Below are positions 29,901-37,385 of a stretch of DNA of 38,819 bases, in pieces. The stretch's first letter is position 1; each line of letters starts with the position of its first letter. The translations under genes were made by a program, and so were the position numbers. The DNA comes from a virus. Below the pieces are notes generated by a model, which saw only the letters and a list, made by a program, of their open reading frames with translations, was not told the origin of the DNA and did not search any database. Where the stretch lies: IMG/VR virus record IMGVR_UViG_3300031576_000948, positions 1-38,819 of that record; one strand, 5' to 3'.

Positions 29901-30245
29901 AAGACCGAAGCGAAGCGCTTCTCGGGCCGCCGCATCGTTCATCTACGGAACCGCGCGCGGATCACCCAGGCGGAGCTGGCCCGCCGCTGCGCCGTCCATG
30001 AAGCCCAAGTGAGCCGATGGGAGAACGGCGTGGTTCCCGGTGCCGACACGGTTGGCGTGCTCGCCGCGGCGCTCGGATGCGACGTCGGCGACCTGTTCGA
30101 GACGGAGCAGGGCGCCGACGACGAGGAGGACGATCGAGCGGTGCGTCTGCGCAGGGTCGCGGCGGAGCTGTCGGAGCGCGGCCTCGACCGGCTCGCGGCT
30201 GACCTGCTCGCGCTCGTGGTGGAGCTGAAGGAGCCGGTGCGGTGA
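29898..30245 (+). CDS. XRE-family repressor (CI-like), 115 aa
   Basis: GTG at 29898 at the predicted transcription start. IVHLRNRARITQAELARRCAV then HEAQVSRWENGVVPGADTV at residues 13-53 is a full HTH_3 domain. The C-terminus is an acidic loop (GADDEEDDRA) followed by a leucine-rich helix (RLRRVAAELSERGLDRLAADLL) likely used to dimerise. There is no LexA-type protease domain, so induction would not rely on RecA-driven self-cleavage. It heads the chain of overlapping genes up to the integrase. Confidence 0.85.
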   Translation: MKTEAKRFSGRRIVHLRNRARITQAELARRCAVHEAQVSRWENGVVPGADTVGVLAAALGCDVGDLFETEQGADDEEDDRAVRLRRVAAELSERGLDRLAADLLALVVELKEPVR

Positions 30246-30394
30246 GGGCGCTGAGGCTGATCGGCTACGTGAACGTCGGCTTCGCTGCCGCGTCTGCGTG
30301 TTTCTTCATCGTCCGGCCTGATCCGGTCACCGCCGTCGCGTGTGTGGTCGCGTTGGCGGGCGCGGTCGTGTGTCTGTCGGCGGGTGAGTTGTGA
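30242..30394 (+). CDS. Small two-segment membrane protein (50 aa)
   Basis: GTG overlapping the repressor stop (GTGA). Two hydrophobic segments, YVNVGFAAASACFFIV and AVACVVALAGAVVCL, are joined by a short RPDP turn. It may be a superinfection-exclusion or membrane anchor protein; its place inside the lysogeny operon suggests expression in the lysogen. No family is recognised. Confidence 0.6.
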   Translation: MRALRLIGYVNVGFAAASACFFIVRPDPVTAVACVVALAGAVVCLSAGEL

Positions 30395-30642
30395 CCGAGC
30401 TCGGGGAGCGTGCGCTGCTGGAGCTGGCCGGCTACCCGCCGGGCGACTGGGTTGAGGACGAGGAGCTGCTCGTGAGCGCGAGAGCGCTCACGTTCGTGTC
30501 CGCCCGTCTTGTCGAGCGCAGGCTGTTGCGCGGCCGCCTCGCCTACCGGCTCACGGCGGCGGGCCGCCGGCATGCGGTGTTCGTGGCCCGCGACAGGGGC
30601 ATCTCGATGGGCGCGTTGCGGCGCGGTGTGCGGGTCGCGTGA
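30391..30642 (+). CDS. Winged-helix-like protein (83 aa)
   Basis: GTG start with four-base overlap. LGERALLELAGYPPGDWVE then FVSARLVERRLLRGRLAYRLTAAGR has the helix-helix-wing order of a winged-helix domain, with a strand-turn-strand at RLAYRLT. A role in replication or gene control is likely but not proven. Confidence 0.62.
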   Translation: MTELGERALLELAGYPPGDWVEDEELLVSARALTFVSARLVERRLLRGRLAYRLTAAGRRHAVFVARDRGISMGALRRGVRVA

Positions 30643-30863
30643 GCACCGTCTCTCTGGCCACGCTGGGGCTGTCGCTGGGGCAGTTGGGCGCGGATACGCG
30701 CTATTACCCTGGGGACCGCTGCTGGCGTTGCGGCAAGCACGGCCGCTGGGTTGAGCTGTGTGTGACGGTTCACCATCACACACACGCGCGGGCGCTGGAG
30801 TGCGTCGATTTCGACCGCTGCGCGCAACGGTGCAGCCGGCGGCGGCTGCAAGAGGCGGCGTGA
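30639..30863 (+). CDS. Small zinc-binding protein (74 aa)
   Basis: GTG start, four-base overlap. CWRCGKHGRW near residue 28 gives a CxxC pair; a histidine-rich VTVHHHTHAR and a second cysteine group (CVDFDRCAQRC) complete a likely zinc site. The C-terminus is basic. Function unknown. Confidence 0.62.
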   Translation: MSTVSLATLGLSLGQLGADTRYYPGDRCWRCGKHGRWVELCVTVHHHTHARALECVDFDRCAQRCSRRRLQEAA

Positions 30864-31093
30864 ACGCCCCCTTCGTCTCGACGTGCGCCCGCTGCCGCCT
30901 GGAGCTGCCCGACCGGGGGTTCAAGCGGCGGCGGGTGCCGAACGCCCAGGGGCGTGTGAAGCGGATGAAAGTCTGTGACCCCTGCGCGGTGTTCCTGGAC
31001 GAGCACGAGCAGGAGCAGCTGTTCGAGACCGAGAAGCCGCGCCAGCGCGCCTACGACCATCCCGCTGACCGACGCGGGCGGCGCGCCGCGTGA
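30860..31093 (+). CDS. Zinc-ribbon protein (77 aa)
   Basis: The GTG at 30860 overlaps the previous stop and removes the spurious upstream extension. CARC near residue 9 and CDPC near residue 40 form a classical four-cysteine zinc ribbon, separated by a basic stretch (FKRRRVPNAQGRVKR). Likely DNA or RNA contact. Many phages carry such proteins with replication genes. Confidence 0.7.
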   Translation: MNAPFVSTCARCRLELPDRGFKRRRVPNAQGRVKRMKVCDPCAVFLDEHEQEQLFETEKPRQRAYDHPADRRGRRAA

Positions 31094-31413
31094 GCGCCGG
31101 CGACCCCGACTACTTGGCCGCGCACGCCGAACTGCTGCAGCTGCATCGGGCGAAGTCGTCCGGCTACGGCACCGGCACGGACCCGCTCGCGAACTTCACC
31201 GCCGTCGCGCTCATCGAAGGGGAGCCGCCTTGGCGCTACCCGCGCATGCGAGCTCTCGAGAAGCTGACGCGGATCAAGTCGCTCGAGGCGCAAGGGCGGC
31301 TCGACGAACTCGAGGAGGAACACCTCGACGTCGCCTCCCTGCTGCTCTGCGCCGAGGCGCTCCGCCGGCGCGCCGCCCCACGTTCACTCCTACCCGATCT
31401 GGAGGACGCATGA
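31090..31413 (+). CDS. Conserved helical phage protein, possibly MazG-like (107 aa)
   Basis: LLQLHRAKSSGYGTGTDPLANFTAV near residues 14-38 and ELEEEHLDVASLLLCAEAL near 73-91 are features of a recurrent phage family. The EEEHLD pattern looks like the E-x-x-D metal site of all-alpha NTP pyrophosphatases, so a MazG-like role is possible. Catalytic residues are not complete enough to be sure. GTG start and GTGA overlap. Confidence 0.65.
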   Translation: MSAGDPDYLAAHAELLQLHRAKSSGYGTGTDPLANFTAVALIEGEPPWRYPRMRALEKLTRIKSLEAQGRLDELEEEHLDVASLLLCAEALRRRAAPRSLLPDLEDA

Positions 31414-32228
31414 CCGCGTTCAAGGTTCTGACGCACGATTACTGCCCGCCGGTGCAGGGCGGCAAGCCGGTGTGGGACGGCGAGACGCTGCCGTTCGCGC
31501 TCCGCAAAGTGAAGCTCGACACGTCGCTGGCGGAGTGCGCGGCCGGCTGGAACTACACCGACGGCCTCTCCACCGCGCTCCGCATCGCCGGTCTGTGGCC
31601 GAACGGCCGCCCAGCCTGCTGCCTGATGGTCGAACCATCCTCGGACGCGCTCGAGCGTGGTGACAAGCGACGCTGCTCACAGCTGACCATCCAGCGGCGA
31701 GCCACGGACGAGGAGATCCTCGCCGCGATCCGCGCGCTCCCGATCGACTTCGGCGAGCACGAGGAGCGCATGGTCGACTCGCAGCTGGCCTGGTACCGGG
31801 CACTCGGCCGCCCCGACCACGACCCGGCGGCAGCAGAAGCGGGTCTCAAGGCCGCGCTCGCAGAGCGCGGCCTTGAATGGACGCTCCGCCGCTTCGACAC
31901 GCCGCGGGGCGCGCGGGACGCGTGGGACGCGTGGGGCGCGCGGGGCGCGCGGGGCGCGTGGGGCGCGTGGGGCGCGTGGGGCGCGTGGGGCGCGCGGGAC
32001 GCGTGGGACGCGTGGGGCGCGTGGGGCGCGTGGGGCGCGCGGGACGCGTGGGACGCGCGGGACGCGCGGGACGCGCTCACCGTTGAGTTCGTCGCCCTGC
32101 AGGGCTGGATCGATCTCGCCCCTCTCAAGCTCACCACGGGGCTCCGAGACGCGTACACAGCCGGTCTCGGCATCGCGCTGCCGACCGCGACGGGCGAGCT
32201 CGGGTGGGCGATGGATGACGTGTCGTGA
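31410..32228 (+). CDS. Protein with 18 tandem three-residue repeats (272 aa)
   Basis: The ATG at 31410 follows GGAGGACGC and overlaps the previous stop. Residues 1-166 look folded ([46 protein letters not shown]). Residues 167-220 are 18 units of G/D-A-R/W, encoded by a 9-bp tandem repeat. A short conserved-looking C-terminus follows ([27 protein letters not shown]). The regular W/R spacing suggests a helical or solenoid rod. Related repeat proteins exist in phages and bacteria, but the function is unknown. Unit number should vary. Confidence 0.72.
   Translation: MTAFKVLTHDYCPPVQGGKPVWDGETLPFALRKVKLDTSLAECAAGWNYTDGLSTALRIAGLWPNGRPACCLMVEPSSDALERGDKRRCSQLTIQRRATDEEILAAIRALPIDFGEHEERMVDSQLAWYRALGRPDHDPAAAEAGLKAALAERGLEWTLRRFDTPRGARDAWDAWGARGARGAWGAWGAWGAWGARDAWDAWGAWGAWGARDAWDARDARDALTVEFVALQGWIDLAPLKLTTGLRDAYTAGLGIALPTATGELGWAMDDVS
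31846..31876. repeat. 14-bp perfect inverted repeat inside a coding gene
   Basis: The arms 31846-31859 and 31863-31876 pair exactly around GCA, only 31 bases before the tandem repeat tract. It encodes part of [13 protein letters not shown]. It has the same design as the P450 repeat: long arms and a three-base spacer within an open frame. Confidence 0.85.
31908..32069 (+). repeat. 9-bp tandem repeat, 18 units
   Basis: Units follow G-G/A-C-G-C-G-C/T-G-G and encode G/D-A-R/W. Differences are limited to two positions, so many units are identical. The tract is dense in ACGCGT and GCGCGC. Length changes of one unit keep the frame, making this a likely variable-number repeat. Confidence 0.95.
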
Positions 32229-32797
32229 CCGGCCAGCTGCCGCTGCTCGAGGTTCTCGCCGATGAGCGCACGCTCGATGACGCGGCACGGACGGTGCTGG
32301 AGGCGATCGACCGCCGTGGTTCGCTGACGGCGAAGCAGGCGGGCCGCGTCGTCTACCGGCTGCGCGGCTTCCGCGTCACGATCGGCGTCCCCACACTGTG
32401 GGTCATCGCGGCCGGGGCGCGCGTGCTCGGCCGCTTGGAGCGTCATGGGCTGGTCGAGCGTCGCAAGGGCCGCTGGAGCCGCTGCTCTGACTTGATAGGG
32501 CCCGAGCGAAGCGAGGCGGCTCGACTCGTAGCACGCGACGCACGACGGGCGCCTACCGGCCGGGCGGTTGACGCTACCGAGCGCGTGCTCGAGGCAGCCG
32601 TGCAGGTGCGGCTGCGTGAGCTCGATCAGCTCGGCGATCTGTCCGACGGCGACTCACGCCGCGTGCTCGCCCGGCTCTTCGCCGCCGTCGACGGGCTCAT
32701 CGGTCAACTGGTCTACGACCGCGCTCGAGAGCCCGCCCTTATCGCTCCGCTTGACGCCGATTCGGCCCGCTCGGAGGGGCTCCGGGAGTCCCTGTGA
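32225..32797 (+). CDS. Winged-helix-like replication-region protein (190 aa)
   Basis: A GTG start with GTGA overlap. Residues 17-80 ([43 protein letters not shown]) form a winged-helix domain. The C-terminal half is helical ([39 protein letters not shown]). It lies directly before the replication initiator and may assist origin binding. No named family is recognised. Confidence 0.62.
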   Translation: MTGQLPLLEVLADERTLDDAARTVLEAIDRRGSLTAKQAGRVVYRLRGFRVTIGVPTLWVIAAGARVLGRLERHGLVERRKGRWSRCSDLIGPERSEAARLVARDARRAPTGRAVDATERVLEAAVQVRLRELDQLGDLSDGDSRRVLARLFAAVDGLIGQLVYDRAREPALIAPLDADSARSEGLRESL

Positions 32798-34083
32798 AGG
32801 GCTCGGAATCTATGCCGTCCGATCACCCTCTTACGCTTTCAGCGGGGCACGGCGGCGATCCATGTAACGTCTCGTCAGAGTTCCGGGATAAGTCGGCACA
32901 TTACGACGACGTCCCCCCGCTTCGCGACCGGGCGTCACAGCGAGTCGACGAGGGGCGCTGCGTGAGCCCCGCCTACGGGATCCGCTGGCTCATGTACGAC
33001 GGCTCGCTCGAGCCCGTCCGCTGCGGCGCCTCGAACCGCTGCGACTACTGCGCCATGTTCGCCGCGATCGAGTCGAGCGTCGTGCTCCGTCTCGACGCTC
33101 AGATCAACCGGCCGACGTGCGGGATCACGACCACGACACGCCGGCCGGACTTCCCCGTCGACGAGCTGCGCAAGGCCGAGCAGAAGCTCTGGCGAGCGCT
33201 GCGCAAGGGCCGCCGCATCGGGGTGCTTGGGCCGCGGAGGAAGGACGAACCGCGCTACGAGGCCTTCCCGGATCTCCAATACTGCGGCTTCCTCGAGTGG
33301 ACGACAGGGGAGGGGACACACTCGGGCGGTCACCGTCGTCCCCACATCCACCACCTCGTCAAGGGCATCCCCAGCGATCACCCGCTCCTCGAGGTGCTCT
33401 GGATCGAGGGGCCGGCGCCGAACTTCGAGCCCGTCCAGACGACGAAGCTCGAGCAGCGCGTCTCGGAGCTCTGGCACGCGATCACCGGAGACGCCTTCCA
33501 GGTGGACGCGCGGCCGCTGCGAACCCCGGCCGGCGCGATCGCCTACCTCTCGTTGCACCACCACAAGCGCGAGCAGTCGCCGCCGCCAGGCTTCCGCGGC
33601 CGCCGCCTCCGCCCGTCGAAGGGCTACTACGAGCTCCCGATCGCCCAGCTGCGCCAGCTCGCACGCAAGCTGACCTCGCAGGATCGCGTGCGCATGGCAG
33701 TCAAGAACGCGGTCGCCGTCGAGCTTGAGGGCGCCGATGCCCCGGCTCATTACGAGGCCGACGAGCTGATGATGAGCGCTCTCTGTGAGGGGCTTCGCGA
33801 CCTGGCGCGCGACCCGCTCGAGCTGCAGATCGACATCTGGGGCGAGACCGATCACGAGGCCGAGCGCCAGGAGCTTCTCCGTCGCACGATCGACGAGCTG
33901 GAGAAAATCCGCAACGCCCACCCGCCCGAGCTCGTCCAGGTGCACGAGCAGCAGGACGTCGACGACTCGACCGGGATCGTCACGAGGCGCGCCACCGCCG
34001 TGCTTGGCGCGCTCGAGCCGAAGCTCAAGCGGCGCTTCGTCGCCAATCGAGACCGCGAGTTCGTGGAGGCCGTCGCCGCATGA
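32794..34083 (+). CDS. HUH-type replication initiator (rolling-circle Rep-like), 429 aa
   Basis: The N-terminal part has zinc-type cysteines (C77, C83, C86 in CGASNRCDYC). TCGITTTTRRPDFP near 108-121 and CGFLEWTTGEG near 164-174 match Rep motif 1 and its following strand. The HUH motif RPHIHHLVKG is at 182-191 with H184 and H186. The catalytic tyrosine is likely Y251 in AIAYLSLHHHK, with K258 nearby. HUH proteins nick one DNA strand and bind its 5' end to start rolling-circle synthesis. The GTG start overlaps the previous stop; an in-frame ATG six codons later is possible. Confidence 0.8.
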   Translation: MKGSESMPSDHPLTLSAGHGGDPCNVSSEFRDKSAHYDDVPPLRDRASQRVDEGRCVSPAYGIRWLMYDGSLEPVRCGASNRCDYCAMFAAIESSVVLRLDAQINRPTCGITTTTRRPDFPVDELRKAEQKLWRALRKGRRIGVLGPRRKDEPRYEAFPDLQYCGFLEWTTGEGTHSGGHRRPHIHHLVKGIPSDHPLLEVLWIEGPAPNFEPVQTTKLEQRVSELWHAITGDAFQVDARPLRTPAGAIAYLSLHHHKREQSPPPGFRGRRLRPSKGYYELPIAQLRQLARKLTSQDRVRMAVKNAVAVELEGADAPAHYEADELMMSALCEGLRDLARDPLELQIDIWGETDHEAERQELLRRTIDELEKIRNAHPPELVQVHEQQDVDDSTGIVTRRATAVLGALEPKLKRRFVANRDREFVEAVAA

Positions 34084-34445
34084 CGCTGCTCGTCGTCGAG
34101 TCGACCGTCGCCGCCTCGACCGTCTGCGAGGGCGACGAGGTCTTCATCTCCGAGGCGTTCGGCTTCTGCGTCGTCACCTCAGTCGGCGTCGACGACGTCG
34201 GGCGCGTGCGGGTCGTCTACTGCAAGCGCGGCGAGGATTCCTGGGTGAAGGGCTGGTATCGAACGTCGTGGCTCGTCGAACGCTCGCTCAGGCCGTTACT
34301 CGCAGGCGACCTGCTACGCGTGCGGCGAGGAGATCCTGACCGTGCCGACGAGGCCCGACTCGCGATGCAGTACGAACGCGAGGCGCGTTGGCGTGGCCTC
34401 GCGGTTCGTGGCGTCGTGAAGGCGCTCGGGGAGCTGGGGCCGTGA
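34080..34445 (+). CDS. Replication-region hypothetical protein (121 aa)
   Basis: ATG overlapping the initiator stop (ATGA). The N-terminal 65 residues are strand-rich (DEVFISEAFGFCVVTSVGVD; RVRVVYCKRGEDSWVKGWY), resembling a small SH3 or Tudor-like barrel; the rest is helical and basic. It may bind DNA or the initiator. No family is recognised. Confidence 0.62.
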   Translation: MTLLVVESTVAASTVCEGDEVFISEAFGFCVVTSVGVDDVGRVRVVYCKRGEDSWVKGWYRTSWLVERSLRPLLAGDLLRVRRGDPDRADEARLAMQYEREARWRGLAVRGVVKALGELGP

Positions 34446-34837
34446 GCCGGCTGCTGCTTGTCGTGTGCGTGCTCGCCGTCGGCGCGCTGATCGTGTTCAC
34501 GACGGACGCGCAGCCGCAGCCGCCTGCTGGTCGCGCGGTGATGCGCGGGTTGATCGTGGAGAGGTTCGGCTCCGGCTGGTTGGGCCGCGAGATGGTGTGC
34601 ATCGCGGATCGTGAGTCGGGTCTGGATCCGCGCGCGGTCAACTGGCGTGACCCGCATGTGAACGGCCGCGGCTCGTTCGGGCTGTTCCAGATCGGCCGCG
34701 TGCACGTGCACTACGTCGGAGGCGATTGGCGTCGTCTGCTCGTGCCGACCGTGAACGTGCGCGTGGCGTGGCAGCTGTACCGGGCTGGTCGGCGCCGCGG
34801 CGAGTCGGGGCTTGGGCCGTGGGGCGGCGGCTGCTGA
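34442..34837 (+). CDS. Membrane-anchored lytic transglycosylase (SLT-like), 131 aa
   Basis: The GTG at 34442 begins a hydrophobic segment (LLLVVCVLAVGALIVF, residues 4-19), a signal or anchor sequence. The catalytic glutamate is E58 in CIADRESGLDP, and RGSFGLFQIG at 76-85 is the second goose-type lysozyme/SLT motif. It would cleave peptidoglycan glycan strands. It is far from the lysis genes and inside the replication operon, so it is probably made in the lysogen or early in infection. Confidence 0.78.
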   Translation: MSRLLLVVCVLAVGALIVFTTDAQPQPPAGRAVMRGLIVERFGSGWLGREMVCIADRESGLDPRAVNWRDPHVNGRGSFGLFQIGRVHVHYVGGDWRRLLVPTVNVRVAWQLYRAGRRRGESGLGPWGGGC

Positions 34838-35073
34838 TGGAGCCGAGCGCACGCTGCGGGTCGTGTGAGGCGCCGATCGTGTGGGCTCGCACGGCGCGCG
34901 AGGCGGGCGGCCTGCTCGCGCGGGCGGTCACACCCGTGCGGGAGGCGGAGCTTGAGCGGCTCTTGCTGGACGCGGCCCGCGACGGAGTGTCGGCGCCGGT
35001 GCTGCTGCACGTGTCGCACTTCGCGACCTGCCCGAACGCCGGCAGTCACCGTCGTGCGAGGGCGGCGTCGTGA
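34837..35073 (+). CDS. Conserved small zinc-type phage protein (78 aa)
   Basis: The ATG at 34837 overlaps the previous stop by one base. CGSCEAPIVWARTAREA at residues 7-23, then VLLHVSHFATCPNAGSHRR near the end, is a familiar layout in actinophages: a CxxC pair and a late His-Cys pair likely to bind zinc. The function is not known. It overlaps the ATPase gene by GTGA. Confidence 0.75.
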   Translation: MEPSARCGSCEAPIVWARTAREAGGLLARAVTPVREAELERLLLDAARDGVSAPVLLHVSHFATCPNAGSHRRARAAS

Positions 35074-36878
35074 GCGACTTGCGCATCTCGCCCGAGGTTC
35101 GGCTGCCGGTGGATGTCGCCGGCGAAGCGATCGCGATCCTCGCCAAGCGCGGCGCCGGCAAGACGAACACGGCGACGGTGCTCGTCGAGGAGCTCGTCAA
35201 CCGCGCGGGCGTACAGACCGTGATTCTCGATCCGGTCGGCGCCTGGTGGGGTATCCGCTCGAGCGCCGACGGCAAGCTGCCCGGCCTGCCGGTGCCGATC
35301 CTGGGCGGCCAGCACGGGGACGTGCAGATCGAGCAGACGGCGGGCGCGTTGATCGCCGACGTCGCTGTAGACGCCGGTCAGAGCCTGCTCGTCGACCTCT
35401 CCGATCTTCCCTCGAAGGCCGCAGTGGGCAGGTTCGTGACCGACTTCGCTGAGCGGCTGTTTCGGCGTAAGGCGCGCGCGCATTCGCTGCTCCACCTCGT
35501 GCTCGAGGAGGCCGACGAGTTCGCGCCGCAGCAGGGTCGCGCCGACACGGCTCGGATGCGCGGCGCGATCGAGCAGATCGTGCGCCGCGGCCGCAGCCGG
35601 GGTTTGGGTGTGACGTTGATCACGCAGCGCTCGGCCGTCTTGAACAAGGACGTGCTCACGCAGGCGGACGTGCTGATCGTGATGCGCACGACGGGCCCGC
35701 AGGACGTGAAGGCGATCCGCGAGTGGGTCACAAGCCGCGGCGACGACCGCGGCGCCGAGGTCTTGCAGTCGCTGCCAGGCCTCGAGACGGGCGAGGCGTG
35801 GATCTGGAACCCCGAGCGCGACATGCTCGCGCGGGCGCGGATCCGTCGGCGCGAGACGTTCGACAGCTCGCGTACGCCGAAGGCCGGTGAGCGCCGCGCC
35901 GAGCCCGCCAGGACAGCGTCGATTGACCTGGCGTCGCTCGGCGAGCGGATCCAGGCGACGGCGGAGAAGGCGAAGGCCGAGGACCCGCGCGAGTTGCGCC
36001 GGCGAATCGCCGAACTCGAGCGTGAAGTGCAGAAGGCCCCCGTCGGGCAAGCCGAGCCTCGCGTCGAGACCGTGGTTGAAGAGCGCATCGTCGAGGTGCC
36101 CGTACTCAACGGCCAAGTCGAGGACCTCGAGCAGGCGATTACTGCGATGCGTGACGTCGCCAGCCAGGTCGCGGCCGCGGGCGAGGCGGTGCGGGCTGGC
36201 GCGGAGTCGATCGCCGGCGCGATCATGCAATGGCGACCCCGCGGCGTTGCGCGGCCGCGGGCGGAGCAGGGCGAACAGAAGAGAGCCGCGACGGAGGTAC
36301 AGCCCCGGGCCGCGCGCCCGACGGTCGAGGCCGTGCGTCGAGCTCCCGCGCGGCGTCCTGTTCCGCCGGCGGCCGACCGCGCCGACGCCGAGGTCACGAG
36401 CTCACAGCGTCGCGTGCTCGACGCTCTCGCCTGGTTCGAGGCGGTCGGCGTTCCGCAGCCAAGCCGACCCGCCGTCGCCTTCATCGCCGGGTCGCGGCCG
36501 ACGTCGGGCGGCTTCAAGAACAACCTGGGCGCGCTGCGCGCGCTCGGCCTGCTCGACTACCCGCAGGGCGGCCGTGTCGCGCTCACCGAGGCCGGCCGCG
36601 GCGTTGCTACGTCGCCATCGTTCGCTCCGACGGTCGCTGAGCTGCAGGAGGCCGTGTTCTCCGCCGTGGGCGGATCGAAGGCGACGATCGTGCGCATGCT
36701 CGTCGCCTGCTATCCGGATCCGCTCAGCCGCGAGGAGCTCGCCGATCGTGTCGGCGTCCCGGTCACGTCGGGCGGCTTCAAGAACAACCTCGGCGCGCTG
36801 CGCACGCTAGAGCTCATCGACTACCCGCAGACCGGCTACGTGGTCGCGCTGCCCGCGCTCTTCCTGGAGGAGGTCTGA
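35070..36878 (+). CDS. HerA/FtsK-like ATPase with duplicated C-terminal winged-helix-like repeats (602 aa)
   Basis: Residues 1-260 form a RecA-type motor: Walker A AKRGAGKTN with K31, Walker B LHLVLEEADEF at 141-151, and VTLITQRSAV at 181-190 as the sensor strand. HerA-type motors are hexameric and translocate on double-stranded DNA. Residues 285-385 are coiled coil. A basic, Pro/Ala-rich linker leads to two homologous domains near 440-515 and 525-600, each with the same SGGFKNNLGALR block (first at 479-490, second at 567-578) and a DYPQ turn. These look like winged helices that read DNA. The GTG start overlaps the previous stop. Confidence 0.85.
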   Translation: MSDLRISPEVRLPVDVAGEAIAILAKRGAGKTNTATVLVEELVNRAGVQTVILDPVGAWWGIRSSADGKLPGLPVPILGGQHGDVQIEQTAGALIADVAVDAGQSLLVDLSDLPSKAAVGRFVTDFAERLFRRKARAHSLLHLVLEEADEFAPQQGRADTARMRGAIEQIVRRGRSRGLGVTLITQRSAVLNKDVLTQADVLIVMRTTGPQDVKAIREWVTSRGDDRGAEVLQSLPGLETGEAWIWNPERDMLARARIRRRETFDSSRTPKAGERRAEPARTASIDLASLGERIQATAEKAKAEDPRELRRRIAELEREVQKAPVGQAEPRVETVVEERIVEVPVLNGQVEDLEQAITAMRDVASQVAAAGEAVRAGAESIAGAIMQWRPRGVARPRAEQGEQKRAATEVQPRAARPTVEAVRRAPARRPVPPAADRADAEVTSSQRRVLDALAWFEAVGVPQPSRPAVAFIAGSRPTSGGFKNNLGALRALGLLDYPQGGRVALTEAGRGVATSPSFAPTVAELQEAVFSAVGGSKATIVRMLVACYPDPLSREELADRVGVPVTSGGFKNNLGALRTLELIDYPQTGYVVALPALFLEEV

Positions 36879-36879
36879 G

Positions 36880-37044
36880 ATGCCACGTCGCAACCATCCC
36901 CGCCACCCCCGTCTGTACGTCGTCGACGGGATCTCGGGCAAGCCGAAGAAGCGCAAGCGTCCACGCGCGTGGCGCCGCTACGAGCGTGGGCCGACCGCGC
37001 GAACGTCCCTTCACGAGCGCCGCCGCCTCGACGAGGCGGCGTGA
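36880..37044 (+). CDS. Small very basic protein (54 aa)
   Basis: The ATG at 36880 follows GGAGGAGGTC, a very strong site, one base after the ATPase stop. MPRRNHPRHPRLYVVDG, then KPKKRKRPRAWRRYERG, gives a net charge typical of nucleic-acid binding. The stop overlaps the next GTG. It is too short for an automated caller in some pipelines but is well supported by its site and overlap. Confidence 0.65.
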   Translation: MPRRNHPRHPRLYVVDGISGKPKKRKRPRAWRRYERGPTARTSLHERRRLDEAA

Positions 37045-37385
37045 GCGGTCTGCAGCAAGGCTGGTGTCCGTCGTGCCGCGAGTGGACGGTGATCGACCCT
37101 GGCCGCCCCTGCGCGTGGTGCGACACGATCGTGTTGCGCAGGCGTGGCGGCTGGAAGCGTCCCGATCTGCAGCGCATCTCACGCGCGCAGGCGTTGGCGC
37201 TGCATGCCGTCTACCGGCGCGGCGTGTCAACGCGGGAGCCGGGCCGCAGGCTGCACGACAATCTCGGCTATTCGGCCTGGCAGTCGGCGGCCGAGGCGAT
37301 CCGTAACGCGTTCCACCGTGAGGGGCTGCCACTACGGACGCCGGCTGAGCCGAGCCTCTTCACCACGATCGAGGCGCTCGCGTGA
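37041..37385 (+). CDS. Zinc-ribbon plus helical protein before the integrase (114 aa)
   Basis: The GTG at 37041 overlaps the previous stop. Two CxxC pairs (CPSC near residue 9, CAWC near residue 24) form an N-terminal zinc ribbon. A helical domain follows (SRAQALALHAVYRRGVS; AWQSAAEAIRNAFHREG). Directly upstream of the integrase, it could be a recombination accessory factor, but this is not shown. Confidence 0.68.
   Translation: MSGLQQGWCPSCREWTVIDPGRPCAWCDTIVLRRRGGWKRPDLQRISRAQALALHAVYRRGVSTREPGRRLHDNLGYSAWQSAAEAIRNAFHREGLPLRTPAEPSLFTTIEALA

Noticed and set aside
31908-32069. Tandem repeat as a CRISPR array
   Set aside because: Units are 9 bp with no unique spacers and lie in an open reading frame.
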